This document shows positions 1-8,560 of a stretch of DNA of 64,000 bases, one piece after another (position 1 is the first letter of the stretch; each line of letters starts with the position of its first letter). Source of the DNA: Sporosarcina sp. ANT_H38 (GTDB taxonomy: Bacteria; Bacillota; Bacilli; Bacillales_A; Planococcaceae); contig NZ_VOBC01000001.1 in the NCBI RefSeq assembly GCF_008369195.1, positions 620,001 through 684,000 on the forward strand, in the 5' to 3' direction. Position numbers and translations under genes: made by a program. The notes beneath the pieces were generated by a model. The model searched no databases, was not told where the DNA came from, and saw only the letters and a list, made by a program, of their open reading frames with translations.

Positions 1-2
1 TG

Positions 3-242
3 ATGAAGGACGGCCAGGGGGTCGGCCGGTATGAGAAAGATATACTCGCTGCGGGATTCCGCCGCTACTGGCTCAAGGAAATGCCGGCGGTGCCAGTACC
101 GGGTGAACTTTCCCGTTCCGGAAACGAACTGATATCAGATAATCCTGACTCAACGGAGCAGTATTTCACGCAACACGAAAATAGTGTCATTGACGTCAAA
201 GCCTTGGAACTGGAAGAAATCATCAGCCTTCTGCTGAAGTAG
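3..242 (+). CDS. C-terminal part of an unidentified protein
   Basis: The reading frame is open from the left window edge to a TAG at 240-242, so this is probably the 3' end of a longer gene. The visible ATG at position 3 need not be the start. The last 79 residues are acidic and end in a leucine-rich helix-like stretch (ELEEIISLLLK). I do not recognise the family. It ends 23 bp before the ABC transporter ATPase gene on the same strand and is probably in the same transcription unit. Base composition is richer in G+C than the accessory DNA after 2.6 kb, matching the ABC genes that follow. Confidence 0.5.
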   Translation: MKDGQGVGRYEKDILAAGFRRYWLKEMPAVPVPGELSRSGNELISDNPDSTEQYFTQHENSVIDVKALELEEIISLLLK

Positions 243-265
243 AGAAATAAGAGAGGATGAGAGAA

Positions 266-1198
266 ATGGAAACAATGCTTACCGTAGAAGGATTGGGCAA
301 ATCCTTCAAGGACAAGAAGATTGTCTCAAATATTTCCTTCGAAGTGAAAAAAGGTGAGATTATGGCGCTGCTCGGACCGAACGGGGCGGGGAAATCGACG
401 ACAATACGCAACATCATGGGTATCTTGTATCCCGATGAAGGCACGATCTCTTTCTGGAACCGCTCTACGAAAGATATCCCACGCGATAAAATTGGCTATC
501 TGCCGGAAGAGCGAGGGCTCTACAAAAACGTCAAGGTCATGGACATCCTGCTGTATCTTGCGGACCTGAAGGATTATCCGCTGGACCAGGCTAAAGAACG
601 CGCGCTCGAGTACTTGAAAAAGTTCGGCCTAGAAGGCAAGGATAAAGTGTCGGTCGAAGAGTTGTCGAAAGGGATGGGTCAGAAAGTCCAGTTTATCGCC
701 TCCATTCTTCATGAACCGGAACTCCTGATCTTGGATGAGCCGTTCTCAGGTCTTGATCCGGTCAGCCAGGAGCTGTTTAAAGAAGAAATCCGTTCACTGG
801 CCGAAAAAGGCACGGCGATTCTATTGTCTTCGCATCAGATGAACCTTGTCGAAGAAATGGCGGACCGGCTGTTCCTGATTCACCGCGGCAGGAAAGTGAT
901 CTATGGGACCTTGAGTGATGTCAAAAAGGAATATGCTAATTTCAAATGCACGATTAACGGCAGCAACAGCCGCAGCCTGCTTGAAAGCCTGCCAGAAGTC
1001 GAGCGGGTCGAACAGAACGGAGAAACGGCTGTACTTTATCTCTCAAAACATGTGCAGCCCGCTTTCTGGCTGAAAAATCTTCCAGTAGAACTCGACATCC
1101 AGGAACTATCAATCGACCGGATTTCGCTCCATGAAATCTTCATTGATATCGCCACGGATAAGAATCTTTTGAAGGAAGTGGGTGAGTTGCATGCGTAA
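266..1198 (+). CDS. ABC exporter ATP-binding protein, NatA/YhaQ type
   Basis: This is the cytoplasmic ATPase of an ABC-2 type exporter. It shows Walker A (GPNGAGKST), a degenerate signature (LSKGMGQK), Walker B (LLILDEPFSGLDP) and the switch histidine (SSHQM), followed by a C-terminal extension of about 90 residues as in NatA/YhaQ proteins. ATG codons exist at 257, 266 and 275. GAGAGG at 251-256 sits 9 nt before 266 but touches 257, so 266 is preferred. The gene overlaps the downstream permease gene by 8 bp, indicating translational coupling. The neighbour pairing resembles B. subtilis YhaQ-YhaP and NatA-NatB (sodium efflux). The actual substrate is not visible from sequence. Confidence 0.9.
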   Translation: METMLTVEGLGKSFKDKKIVSNISFEVKKGEIMALLGPNGAGKSTTIRNIMGILYPDEGTISFWNRSTKDIPRDKIGYLPEERGLYKNVKVMDILLYLADLKDYPLDQAKERALEYLKKFGLEGKDKVSVEELSKGMGQKVQFIASILHEPELLILDEPFSGLDPVSQELFKEEIRSLAEKGTAILLSSHQMNLVEEMADRLFLIHRGRKVIYGTLSDVKKEYANFKCTINGSNSRSLLESLPEVERVEQNGETAVLYLSKHVQPAFWLKNLPVELDIQELSIDRISLHEIFIDIATDKNLLKEVGELHA

Positions 1199-2399
1199 TA
1201 CGATGAAAGTCGCCAAATGGGAAATTAAACGCAATATGAAAAGCAAGTCGTTCATCATCGGCCTATTCCTGACACCGATCATCTTCCTAGCATTTTTCCT
1301 GCTGCCGGAACTGTTCAGTTCGGATGATGAAGCAGCGACAACGACAGTCTATGTCAACGACCAGCTCGGGGTCTACGGACAATTGGAAGCAGCGGCAGCA
1401 AATCCCGAATGGCAGATGGAACAGACAGACACCACAGAACAGGAAGCCACTGCGGCGCTTGAAGGGGAAGAAGACGCTGCGTATATTTTCATCGACGAAC
1501 AGGCTGTTGAAACTGGCAAAGTCGCAGTTTACACGCATGAAGACACAAGTTCGGCCTTCATGGATGAAGTCCAGATCCTCGGAGGTCCGCTGCAGATGGT
1601 GCAAATCAAACAGCTCGGCCTGACACCGGAAGAAGCGGCAGTTATCGCGCAGGGAGTCGTCTTTGAAGATGCTTCTGAAGAAACGGAAGAAGACGGCCTG
1701 TTCAGTGAAAATATGCTGGAACGTGTGATTCCAGGAACATTTGCCGCAGTCGTCATGCTGTCAATCGTCTTCACCGGAATGGCGATCTTCCAAAGCGCGT
1801 CCCAGGAGAAGAAAGACAAGATTGCAGAGATTATTCTGTCGTCTTTAACGCCTGCAGAACTGATGCAAGGCAAGATCATCGGTTATTTTGTCCTTGGTAT
1901 CATCCAGGTCGTTGTCTATATTGTCATCGCGCTGCCGATGCTCATCTGGAAAATCGATTTTCCTGTCATAGAGTATCTGCTAGTGCCCGAACTTCTAGTG
2001 CTATTATTCATTGCTATCCTCGGATACCTGCTCTATGCGGCACTGTTCGTCGGAATCGGTGCGACAATGGCCGATATCTCGACAGCGGGGAATTTCCAAG
2101 GCATGGTGATGATGTTGCCTTTCAGTCCATTCCTATTCATTGCGCCAGTGTTCAGCGATCCAAGCGGATTCTGGGCGCAGCTTGGAAGCTATATCCCGTT
2201 TACATCACCTGGCGTTCTCATTCTACGACTGTCACTTCTTGAAGAATGGCCGTGGGTGGAAATCATTATCGCCATCGGAATTCTTGTTGCCAGCGTCTGG
2301 GTCTTCATGAAACTTGCCGGCAAAATCTTCAAGATTGGCATCCTGATGTATGGTAAGAACGCCACACCGGGCGAAATCTGGAAATGGATTCGGGCGTAA
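1191..2399 (+). CDS. ABC-2 type permease, NatB/YhaP type
   Basis: This is the membrane partner of the preceding ATPase. The protein of about 402 residues has one N-terminal membrane segment (SFIIGLFLTPIIFLAFFLL), an extracytoplasmic acidic domain of roughly 130 residues, then five or so membrane segments in the C-terminal half. That is the NatB/YhaP architecture. The ATG at 1191 overlaps the ATPase stop; a GTG at 1182 in frame is an alternative. GGAAG at 1174 and GGGTGAG just upstream could serve as ribosome-binding sites. Together the pair forms an exporter, likely for sodium or a toxic compound (inference from family). An intrinsic terminator follows at 2578. Confidence 0.88.
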   Translation: MRNTMKVAKWEIKRNMKSKSFIIGLFLTPIIFLAFFLLPELFSSDDEAATTTVYVNDQLGVYGQLEAAAANPEWQMEQTDTTEQEATAALEGEEDAAYIFIDEQAVETGKVAVYTHEDTSSAFMDEVQILGGPLQMVQIKQLGLTPEEAAVIAQGVVFEDASEETEEDGLFSENMLERVIPGTFAAVVMLSIVFTGMAIFQSASQEKKDKIAEIILSSLTPAELMQGKIIGYFVLGIIQVVVYIVIALPMLIWKIDFPVIEYLLVPELLVLLFIAILGYLLYAALFVGIGATMADISTAGNFQGMVMMLPFSPFLFIAPVFSDPSGFWAQLGSYIPFTSPGVLILRLSLLEEWPWVEIIIAIGILVASVWVFMKLAGKIFKIGILMYGKNATPGEIWKWIRA

Positions 2400-2577
2400 A
2401 AAGATAGAGCTTACTATTCAATATCTAGTAACCTTTTAAATTATAGAATGAACAATATGAATAACTACCCGAATAGCAAACTCTCTTATTGAGTAAGGTG
2501 GAGAGATTTGGTCCTTTGCAATCTCAACTGTAGATTGTCAAGGTACTGTGCTAATTCCAAAAGTATTCACGTTAAGA

Positions 2578-2619
2578 CGTCAAAACCTTTTGATAAGGTT
2601 TTGACGCTTTTTTTGTTTT
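2578..2619 (+). terminator. intrinsic terminator
   Basis: A perfect 12-bp stem (2578-2589 with 2595-2606) with a 5-nt loop is followed by a T-rich tract (CTTTTTTTGTTTT). It lies about 180 bp after the ABC permease and probably ends that transcription unit. Confidence 0.85.
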
Positions 2620-2982
2620 GATAAAAGCTATTTTTAAAAAAATTTAAGGCAAAGAACGAAAAGTATAGAGTAGTAAAGATAGCTGTAATTCTCAAGAGGG
2701 TTGACTTGAAGGGCACGCAAGACATTCACCACTGTCGAGAACAATACATACAATCCGATTAACGTTTCTTATTTTGTTTACATGTGACTGATTATCAAAA
2801 GTAGATGTAGTGAACGAAAAAATTAATAAAGGAATAAAAAATGAAACAGTCCAACATATAACAAAGAGGGCGCTTCTGGTAACTCTTGTTGAGTGTTTAT
2901 TTGTTGTTACAATACGAACGTACACTCCAAATACTGAGTGAAAAAGTGGGGAACGCGCGATCGTTTTCGATTGATTATGTCG

Positions 2983-3165
2983 ATGGATCGGAATCACATC
3001 TTAGATATAATGCACATGTCAAAAGACGGTGCAATAAGCAAACGTAGAATCAAGGTACTGCAAGTGGGTGAGGCATCATTGGGAGCCTATTGTCATCTTC
3101 GTGGGTCCAGAAGAATTTTTACAATTGATAACGTGCTGGCGCTTGTTCCTGTCATTCGAACATAA
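2983..3165 (+). CDS. small WYL-like protein of a UvrX/YolD-type locus
   Basis: A 60-residue protein contains KRRIKVLQVG and AYCHLRGSRRIFTIDNV. The AYCHLRG...R.F..D.. pattern is the hallmark of WYL domains, which bind nucleic acid or nucleotide ligands and often regulate DNA-damage genes. Small stand-alone proteins of this type occur beside uvrX/yolD in Bacillales (from memory). The chosen ATG at 2983 gives the conserved portion; a GTG at 2938 would extend it. No good ribosome-binding site is visible, so it may no longer be expressed. It is directly followed by a broken LexA-UvrX fusion and a shortened yolD, all on the same strand. Confidence 0.6.
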   Translation: MDRNHILDIMHMSKDGAISKRRIKVLQVGEASLGAYCHLRGSRRIFTIDNVLALVPVIRT

Positions 3166-3179
3166 AAGGTGGTTATTTA

Positions 3180-3437
3180 ATGAGTAGTCGACAACTAGAA
3201 ATTTATGATTTCGTTTAAGGATATGTCGCTAAAAATCAGTATTCACCAACAATAAGAGAAATCACAACAGCGGAGTTGAGTTTATTCGATGGGAATAAGT
3301 TGAGAAACAGTGAGTTAGGCGCAGTTATGGATAGTATTTGGAATAAGTCTTGATCCACAGCTATATTAGTGGCTGTGTTTCTAACGGATGACGGGACCGC
3401 AATCGGACGCTCTAAATTGGTTGGCGGACATAAGTAA
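3180..3437 (+). pseudogene. LexA-like N-terminus fused to UvrX C-terminus, two in-frame stops
   Basis: Read in one frame from ATG 3180, the first part (MSSRQLEIYDFV-stop-GYVAKNQYSPTIREI) matches the winged-helix start of LexA-type repressors. The second part (LSLFDGNKLRNSELGAVMD, then STAILVA, then DDGTAIGRSKLVGGHK) matches the C-terminal tail of Y-family DNA polymerases of the UvrX group. A TAA at 3216 replaces what is usually a lysine codon. A TGA at 3351 sits where the family has the glycine of KYGSTAI, consistent with GGA to TGA. The lexA 3' part and most of uvrX are missing. I infer one internal deletion that joined two neighbouring SOS genes, followed by point decay. It ends 13 bp before yolD. 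Confidence 0.75.
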
Positions 3438-3450
3438 TGGGAGGTATAGC

Positions 3451-3633
3451 ATGATTCGAGACCGCGGAAGTATTGAATTGACGGCAATGATGTTGCTGGA
3501 GCATATTGTTGAATTGAGAAATTGGATGAATAAGAAACATTATGTTGAATGCCAGGAACTCAGTGATCGGGATTTGCAGTCTATCTGGTCTTTTATGGTA
3601 TCTTGTTTGTGTCTATTCCCATTCAATAAGTAA
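3451..3633 (+). pseudogene. YolD-like protein, C-terminally truncated
   Basis: The 60-residue product begins IRDRGSIELTAMMLLEHI after its start methionine, the typical YolD opening (RDRG.I.WT.MMLPEH). YolD proteins usually run to about 100-110 residues and accompany uvrX-type error-prone polymerases. Here the similarity stops after about 50 residues and the tail (SCLCLFPFNK) looks unrelated, so the gene is probably broken. A good ribosome-binding site (GGGAGG, 3439-3444) precedes ATG 3451. It is the last member of the decayed SOS cassette that starts at 2983. Confidence 0.7.
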
Positions 3634-3973
3634 AGCTATTCTATGCCAGACAAATGAATTAGAATAAGAGTATTTGAAGTTATAAAATACATTAAGATGT
3701 ATAATGTTGTCAGTGCAAGAATAATGGGTAAACCAACTCGAAAAAATAAGTCTTTATAACATTTTTCAGTTTGAATAGTTTAAACACATTGAATAGAAGA
3801 AACGATGGTGTTTAAGGGTTTAAAGGCTCTTAAAAACGTCCTCCAAGGGATAAAATTAAATCAATCACAAACCATTACAAAAGGACTTGCCATATTAGAT
3901 ATACTCTTACACACAAGCTCCTAGATTGATGTTGTAAGATTGTCGAATAGTCAATAATATCTGGTAGCAGCTA
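3634..3973. other. gene-free AT-rich stretch
   Basis: Between the yolD remnant and the convergent gene at 3974 I see no open frame with a ribosome-binding site, no hairpin with a T-tract and no recognisable mobile-element end. It is probably eroded accessory DNA. Confidence 0.4.
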
Positions 3974-4381
3974 TTAATTAATAATTAATATATCATTTTT
4001 TGGTGTCAGCGTACCGTTCTTTTCATAATAATCACCTGCTTTTCTTGAAAGCTCCACCGTTTTTATCGCATGGTTTCCCTTTGCAAATACGAGTAGAAAT
4101 ATATCATCTCTACTATCAATTCCATTGATACTTCCTTTAAATTCAACATTCAATGATTCTTCTATGACATCTATAGTTGTATATGGTCCATAGACCGATG
4201 CCTTCTCCCAGTCAAAATCAGTTAAAGTAGACAAAGAGATTTCTGTTGTACCTTTTTCCGCCTGCTCTAAAATCTTCTGAGCAAGTACCGTATCTTCACT
4301 AGCTCTATTAACAAAAAACATACTAAGCATTATAAAAAATATTACAGACCCACCAATCAATAAACCCCATTTCCTTAACAT
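3974..4381 (-). CDS. hypothetical membrane-anchored protein
   Basis: The 135-residue protein has a single N-terminal membrane segment (LLIGGSVIFFIMLSMFFV) with positive residues in front, so the rest most likely faces outside. The soluble part (residues 28-135) is a mixed alpha/beta domain that I do not recognise. GAGGTG precedes the ATG by a normal distance. It is the first of three minus-strand genes in AT-rich DNA; spacing to the next (260 bp, with a terminator) suggests separate transcription. Confidence 0.7.
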   Translation of the reverse strand: MLRKWGLLIGGSVIFFIMLSMFFVNRASEDTVLAQKILEQAEKGTTEISLSTLTDFDWEKASVYGPYTTIDVIEESLNVEFKGSINGIDSRDDIFLLVFAKGNHAIKTVELSRKAGDYYEKNGTLTPKNDILIIN

Positions 4382-4591
4382 AAATTACACCTCTATTAAA
4401 CTGTATTTTGCTTATTTACAAAGAATCATCCCATAGTGAATTTTTGGTTAGTAGTACAATGATAAATGCACAGCGGAAGAGATTGACCGCTTCAATCGAG
4501 GTAAAGACTTTATACCACTTCGTTTACATGAACAACCGTATAAAGCACTTAGAAGCGTTTAACTAGCCTGTGAGTGTGTGAAGGAGTAACA

Positions 4592-4636
4592 ATAGGACTT
4601 GCATATATGGGATTTAACGATATACGCAGGTCCTAT
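4592..4636 (-). terminator. hairpin downstream of the GNAT gene
   Basis: Two 17-nt arms (4592-4608 and 4620-4636) are complementary except for two positions and lie just after the stop of the minus-strand gene at 4641. The tail on that strand is only weakly T-rich (TTGTTACT), so termination is plausible but not certain. Confidence 0.55.
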
Positions 4637-4640
4637 CTTC

Positions 4641-5060
4641 TTAAACTAATTTAAAGTAAATTATCTCTGGATCACCTTCGTCTAAATTTTCAACAAATCC
4701 ACTTTGTATAAATCCATTTGCTCTAAATACTTCTTGCATTCTTTTATTTGATTGATTGGTTGAAGAGAATATTTTCTTAGTAGGCGATATGCTTATAAAA
4801 TACTCCAAAAGGGATGTTGCATATCCTTTTCGTCTTTCAGTTGGTTTAACTATTATCAGGGATACAAAGCTACAATCAAAAAAATGAATATCAAAAATTA
4901 AAAATCCTATAAATGAGAACTCGTTTTTAATAGCTATACATCTTTCTTCCTCAATAGCTTTTTTTATGTATTTTCGTCTGCTTTCACTACCTATTACTTC
5001 TCTATCAATATTCACTATTTCATCTAAATCGTTTAACTGAGATTTGACCAAAGATTCCAT
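4641..5060 (-). CDS. GNAT family N-acetyltransferase
   Basis: The 139-residue protein carries the acetyl-CoA binding motif A of the GNAT fold (VSLIIVKPTERRKGYATSLL, with the RRKGYA pyrophosphate loop) preceded by a beta-strand region (FSFIGFLIFDI). The C-terminal half (NQSNKRMQEVFRANGFI) matches motif B, N..A...Y...GF. Length is normal for a single-domain GNAT. The acyl acceptor cannot be told from sequence. AAGGGG lies about 10 nt before the ATG. It stands alone, with a likely terminator after it, in AT-rich accessory DNA. Confidence 0.85.
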   Translation of the reverse strand: MESLVKSQLNDLDEIVNIDREVIGSESRRKYIKKAIEEERCIAIKNEFSFIGFLIFDIHFFDCSFVSLIIVKPTERRKGYATSLLEYFISISPTKKIFSSTNQSNKRMQEVFRANGFIQSGFVENLDEGDPEIIYFKLV

Positions 5061-5225
5061 CTTAAAGTACCCCTTATTGAAATTTGGATTTGTTAAAACA
5101 CTTCATTCTTCAACTCAATTGCTGCGTTAGTACAATAAGAAAAAAGAGTCGTCTAAGAAGCTTCGGTTGTTTAACTAAACCAGTTAGTTTAAGTGTAAAC
5201 CTTCTCATTCTTAGGTTGTAGACAC

Positions 5226-5729
5226 CTATTCCTTCCATCCCACTGCTATATCATTGGAGGGGAATTCAATAACTAATTTAATTTGGGGTGAATAAATATA
5301 TCTATCCCAATTTCTGACTTCCTCAATTCTGTAAATAATTTTAATCAGCTTTGTTTTAATAACATGTTGAAATTTAAGATCAATAATATAACATATTTCA
5401 TTATTTACTTTATGATTTTTAAGTACTAGTTCTGCTAATGTACGTTCATAGTCAATAAAGTTAGAAAATATAGTTTTGTGAAACATAAGTGGCCATTCAA
5501 TTCCACTCTCACAAAATGGAAATTCTAAAAACAATTTATCTGTGATTATTACAGAATCTTCTTTTGATAAAATTTCTACTTCCTCTTCAGAATCAATATT
5601 CGGAAATAAATCATTAACTTCCTCTAAAACAGTTTCGTATTCTCTTTTTTCCACTTCTTCTATTTCTTTTTGTTTTTGCTTGTCTAACAACTCTCTTAAA
5701 CGTACCTTTTTATCCTTCACCTTTTTCAT
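5226..5729 (-). CDS. hypothetical protein with N-terminal coiled coil
   Basis: The 167-residue soluble protein begins with a highly charged Lys/Glu-rich region (residues 1-40) that should form a helix or coiled coil. A predicted alpha/beta domain follows, rich in aromatic and hydrophobic residues (FLEFPFCESGIEWPLMFHKT near residue 70, VIEFPSNDIAVGWKE at the end). There is no membrane segment or signal. I do not recognise the family. Its AT-rich composition matches its neighbours and suggests horizontally acquired DNA. No partner gene is adjacent. Confidence 0.6.
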   Translation of the reverse strand: MKKVKDKKVRLRELLDKQKQKEIEEVEKREYETVLEEVNDLFPNIDSEEEVEILSKEDSVIITDKLFLEFPFCESGIEWPLMFHKTIFSNFIDYERTLAELVLKNHKVNNEICYIIDLKFQHVIKTKLIKIIYRIEEVRNWDRYIYSPQIKLVIEFPSNDIAVGWKE

Positions 5730-6502
5730 CCTAACTATTTATTTGAGTGATATGTCTATTCCATCTTTCACTGTCCTGTCTTTTTATTGGACAACTGAAT
5801 AATCAGTCGTTTGGTATAGTTTAGCACATTTATTTACTAGTTATTTCAACGAGACGTGCAAGTCCAATAGCCTAAGAATTCTGTTCGCTGATAATCCATG
5901 ATGAAACATACTTAAAAATTCGTACAGATTGCTCTAACTGGATAACGGATCATAGTTAAGCGGTTCATAGGTCAAGATGGTTTATCTTTTAAGTATGTCA
6001 TTATATACAGATATTTCTATGCAGAGACTATGGTCTTAACGAGAGGTCATAATGACTTCATCTATGATGTTCAATAGTAAAATATATGATTTAAAATGTT
6101 TGTAAATTAAGATGATCTACCTTTAATCTTAATTAGGATAAATATGAATATTTTAACTTAAAAATTCCATATATAGGAGCGGGTTTATTAATAAGTAAAA
6201 TGAAGCGTGAGAGTGTTAGAAGAAAAGCAATGATAGAGAAATAAACCATAATGAGAAGTAGGTAGAAAAGGGGTTTAGAGTGTCATTTATTGTCTTATTT
6301 GACACTTGTGCATAACCAGCAGAGCGGTTATGATGGATGCTTTTGAAATACTTTTAAAGTAAAATTTAATGGAATATTTTACATTACGAATTATGTCACT
6401 ATTATCGCCCATTTACAACTAAAATTATGCTATTCTTCTTATAGGAATATTAATGTTATTAGCATACTATGGTTGGTTAGCCATTGACAATTAATTTCCT
6501 CT
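5730..6502. other. long gene-free AT-rich region
   Basis: No convincing coding frame is present. Two small adjacent hairpins occur at 6281-6306 (GTGTCA/TGACAC) and 6312-6333 (CATAACC/GGTTATG), which could be the end of an old mobile element. I cannot assign them. The region separates the minus-strand hypothetical gene from the IS21 remnant. Confidence 0.4.
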
Positions 6503-6534
6503 AGAGCACTCATTTAATTATGGGTGCTCTTTTA
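6503..6534 (+). terminator. intrinsic terminator without an obvious gene
   Basis: An 11-bp stem AGAGCACTCAT / ATGGGTGCTCT (one wobble pair) with a 6-nt loop is followed by TTTA. No gene ends immediately upstream, so it may be left from a deleted gene or end an unseen small RNA. Confidence 0.55.
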
Positions 6535-6589
6535 TTGTGCCAAAAAATAAGTTTGAATAATTAATTAATGGAAAGCGCGATAAATTGTA

Positions 6590-7099
6590 TTGCACATTGC
6601 AAAGAATGAATCCACTAGTAATCTGGATGTATTTGATGAACTAAAGGGGAGAGTTGATTTAACTAGTAGCGCAAGAATCAAGGCTTCAACTAGATTAATG
6701 TTTGGAGTAGCTGCTTGTCGTCAATCCTATAAAGTAAAATATATATGGTTACCAGAATTGTTAGATGAATTAACACTCTCTAAATTAACAGCGGATGGAA
6801 GTTATCGTAAACTGATTAAAAAATACACAAAAGCAGACCTACTTATATTGGATGAATGGTTACTTACAGATCTTTCAACAGGTGAAGCCACAATCCTATT
6901 AGAAATCACAGAATCACGCCACAAGTCAGTCTCTACAATCTTCTGTTCGCAGATTGATCCAAGTGGATGGCATTTGAGATTGGGCAATGAGACGATTGCA
7001 GAAGCAATCTTAGTTAGAATAATTCACGATTCCTACCAAATTATGATTGATGGAGAAATTTCTATGCGTGAACGTCATGGATTAGAATCAGAAATATAA
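6590..7099 (+). pseudogene. IS21-family helper ATPase IstB, N-terminally lost
   Basis: From about position 6701 the translation (FGVAACRQSYKVKYI, LPELLDEL, then Walker B DLLILDEWLL, and SRHKSVSTIFCSQ) matches the C-terminal two thirds of IstB, the AAA+ ATPase that assists the IS21 transposase. Intact IstB has about 250 residues with a GxxGxGKT Walker A loop directly before FGVAACRQ. Here that loop and everything before it are replaced by unrelated sequence. No istA is present upstream. The element is therefore dead. A 20-bp perfect hairpin follows at 7155. Confidence 0.8.
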
Positions 7100-7154
7100 T
7101 CTGTCTTACTAATGGGCAGAAATATCAAGATTAACGACATTTCAAGAATGGATA

Positions 7155-7200
7155 ATATAAAGCTCCAACATACCAAAGATGGTATGTTGGAGCTTTATAT
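7155..7200. terminator. perfect 20-bp hairpin downstream of istB remnant
   Basis: Arms 7155-7174 and 7181-7200 are perfectly complementary with a 6-nt loop (AAAGAT). The arms end in A/T-rich sequence on both sides, so it could work as a bidirectional terminator. It may also be part of the IS21 remnant's end. Confidence 0.65.
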
Positions 7201-7675
7201 GTATTGGTAAAACAGTTTGGCGAAGAGTGGTAAATTCCCTATGACTCGTTGGTAAAATGATGGCACTACTGGTACATCTCGATGTCCGTAATCACTAAAT
7301 ATTTCACATAAGATTTTGGCAAACATTGTTAATGTGTTTCGAGTTCTTTAGGTATACTAAAAGAAAGATTGTTTTCTAATACATTGTTGTTTTACAAAAT
7401 ATTTAAACTGTGGACTAGTGAAAATCAGTTTGCAAAGCTTTCACTTACTCTTAAGAGTGTTATGTGTTTGGGTTCGATTCGGCAAAATACTTCGCTTACC
7501 ATTGGCACGGCCTCGGCCACTCGAGAAAAGCAAAGTGTCTTTCCGGAACGGTATGCTTAAGCAAAAACCATCACTAATATCGTGAGGGACTGACCCACCA
7601 CTTAGATGAATAACAAACCTGATATTATGATTTGAATGAAGTAATAATTCTATGGAAATTACAAGGGGGAAGACT
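7201..7675. other. intergenic region after the IS21 remnant
   Basis: The first 90 bp could be the terminal part of the insertion sequence, but I cannot define inverted repeats. The rest contains only short frames without ribosome-binding sites. The promoter for the MerR gene should lie here; I could not fix it. Confidence 0.35.
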
Positions 7676-8470
7676 ATGTACACCATCGGGCAAGTAGCAA
7701 GTTTTTTAGGCGTATCAAGAGATACATTAAAGTATTATGAGGAAAAGGAATTGGTCAGACCAAAGCATGATGCTGAAAATGGTTATAGAAAATATAATGC
7801 ATATGATATTCATGATGTAATTACTACGAATTTCTATAGAGAACTAGATTTTGAGATTAAGAAGATTCAGGAGATAAGGCAGAGTAAAAGTGTAGCGGAT
7901 TTAGAACAAGTATTAACGCAGCAAGAAGCGAAAATACTCGAGGAAATTGCATATAAAAAACATCTTTTAGAGAAAGTGAAATCTGTGAAAGAGGATTATT
8001 ATAAGGTTAAAGAATACTTAGGTAAATTTACGGTTACAGAGATGAAGCCGTTAGAGGTAAAAGGTGAAATAACGGGATATGCTGCTTACGAGGAGTATGA
8101 AACGATAAGAAATAATACGGATAGTTTAAAGAAAGCTGTTACATTAATGAGCGCCAGCCGTGTTATCGATTTTGATGAAGAGGGTATGAAAGCGAATAGA
8201 TTTATCGTTGTAAGAAATATAGAAGATACCGACAAAGATATTGAAGGGGAAGTCCTAGCACATCCCAAGTGTATTTATACGGTAATAGAAGATGGTAGAT
8301 TTGTTAATGGTGAGAAAGATATTGATCATGAAGTAGGGGACAGTCTTTTAAAGATAGCAAAGGAAAATGGATATGAATTAATAGGTAAGGCTTATATTAA
8401 CATACTGTTGACTACATATGAAGAGACCCTGGAACGTGTGTTTTTAGAAATGTATGCGCCAATAAAATAA
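7676..8470 (+). CDS. MerR family transcriptional regulator
   Basis: The protein has about 264 residues. The N-terminus is a MerR winged-helix domain (YTIGQVASFLGVSRDTLKYY, then NGYRKYNAYDI, residues 2-50), followed by a dimerisation coiled coil (residues 75-120). The C-terminal domain of roughly 130 residues (EITGYAAYEEYETI..., ILLTTYEETLERVFLEMYAPI) resembles the GyrI/BmrR-like effector-binding fold, so it probably senses a small hydrophobic molecule. AAGGGGGA lies 6 nt before ATG 7676; an upstream in-frame ATG at 7652 lacks a site. It precedes an ABC transporter operon with a 19-bp-spacer promoter, the type MerR proteins activate. Confidence 0.88.
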   Translation: MYTIGQVASFLGVSRDTLKYYEEKELVRPKHDAENGYRKYNAYDIHDVITTNFYRELDFEIKKIQEIRQSKSVADLEQVLTQQEAKILEEIAYKKHLLEKVKSVKEDYYKVKEYLGKFTVTEMKPLEVKGEITGYAAYEEYETIRNNTDSLKKAVTLMSASRVIDFDEEGMKANRFIVVRNIEDTDKDIEGEVLAHPKCIYTVIEDGRFVNGEKDIDHEVGDSLLKIAKENGYELIGKAYINILLTTYEETLERVFLEMYAPIK

Positions 8471-8481
8471 TAAATAAGGCC

Positions 8482-8512
8482 TTGAGCTAGGGGTAACCCA
8501 CAGGTTTAGAGT
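8482..8512 (+). promoter_or_regulatory. MerR-type promoter with 19-bp spacer
   Basis: The -35 TTGAGC (8482-8487) and -10 TAGAGT (8507-8512) are separated by 19 bp instead of the usual 17. The spacer contains GGGGTAACCC. MerR-family activators untwist such over-long spacers. It lies between the merR gene and the ABC genes and most likely drives the latter. Confidence 0.65.
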
Positions 8513-8560
8513 GGAGTTGTACGTAACTTTTACTAGCAACTTCATTTTAAGGAGTGGGTT

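Noticed and set aside
4450..4565. Open frame ending HEQPYKALRSV upstream of the GNAT terminator
   Set aside because: About 35 codons, no start or ribosome-binding site, and no family I can name.
7369..7560. 63-codon frame before merR
   Set aside because: Lacks a ribosome-binding site and has the composition of non-coding AT-rich DNA.
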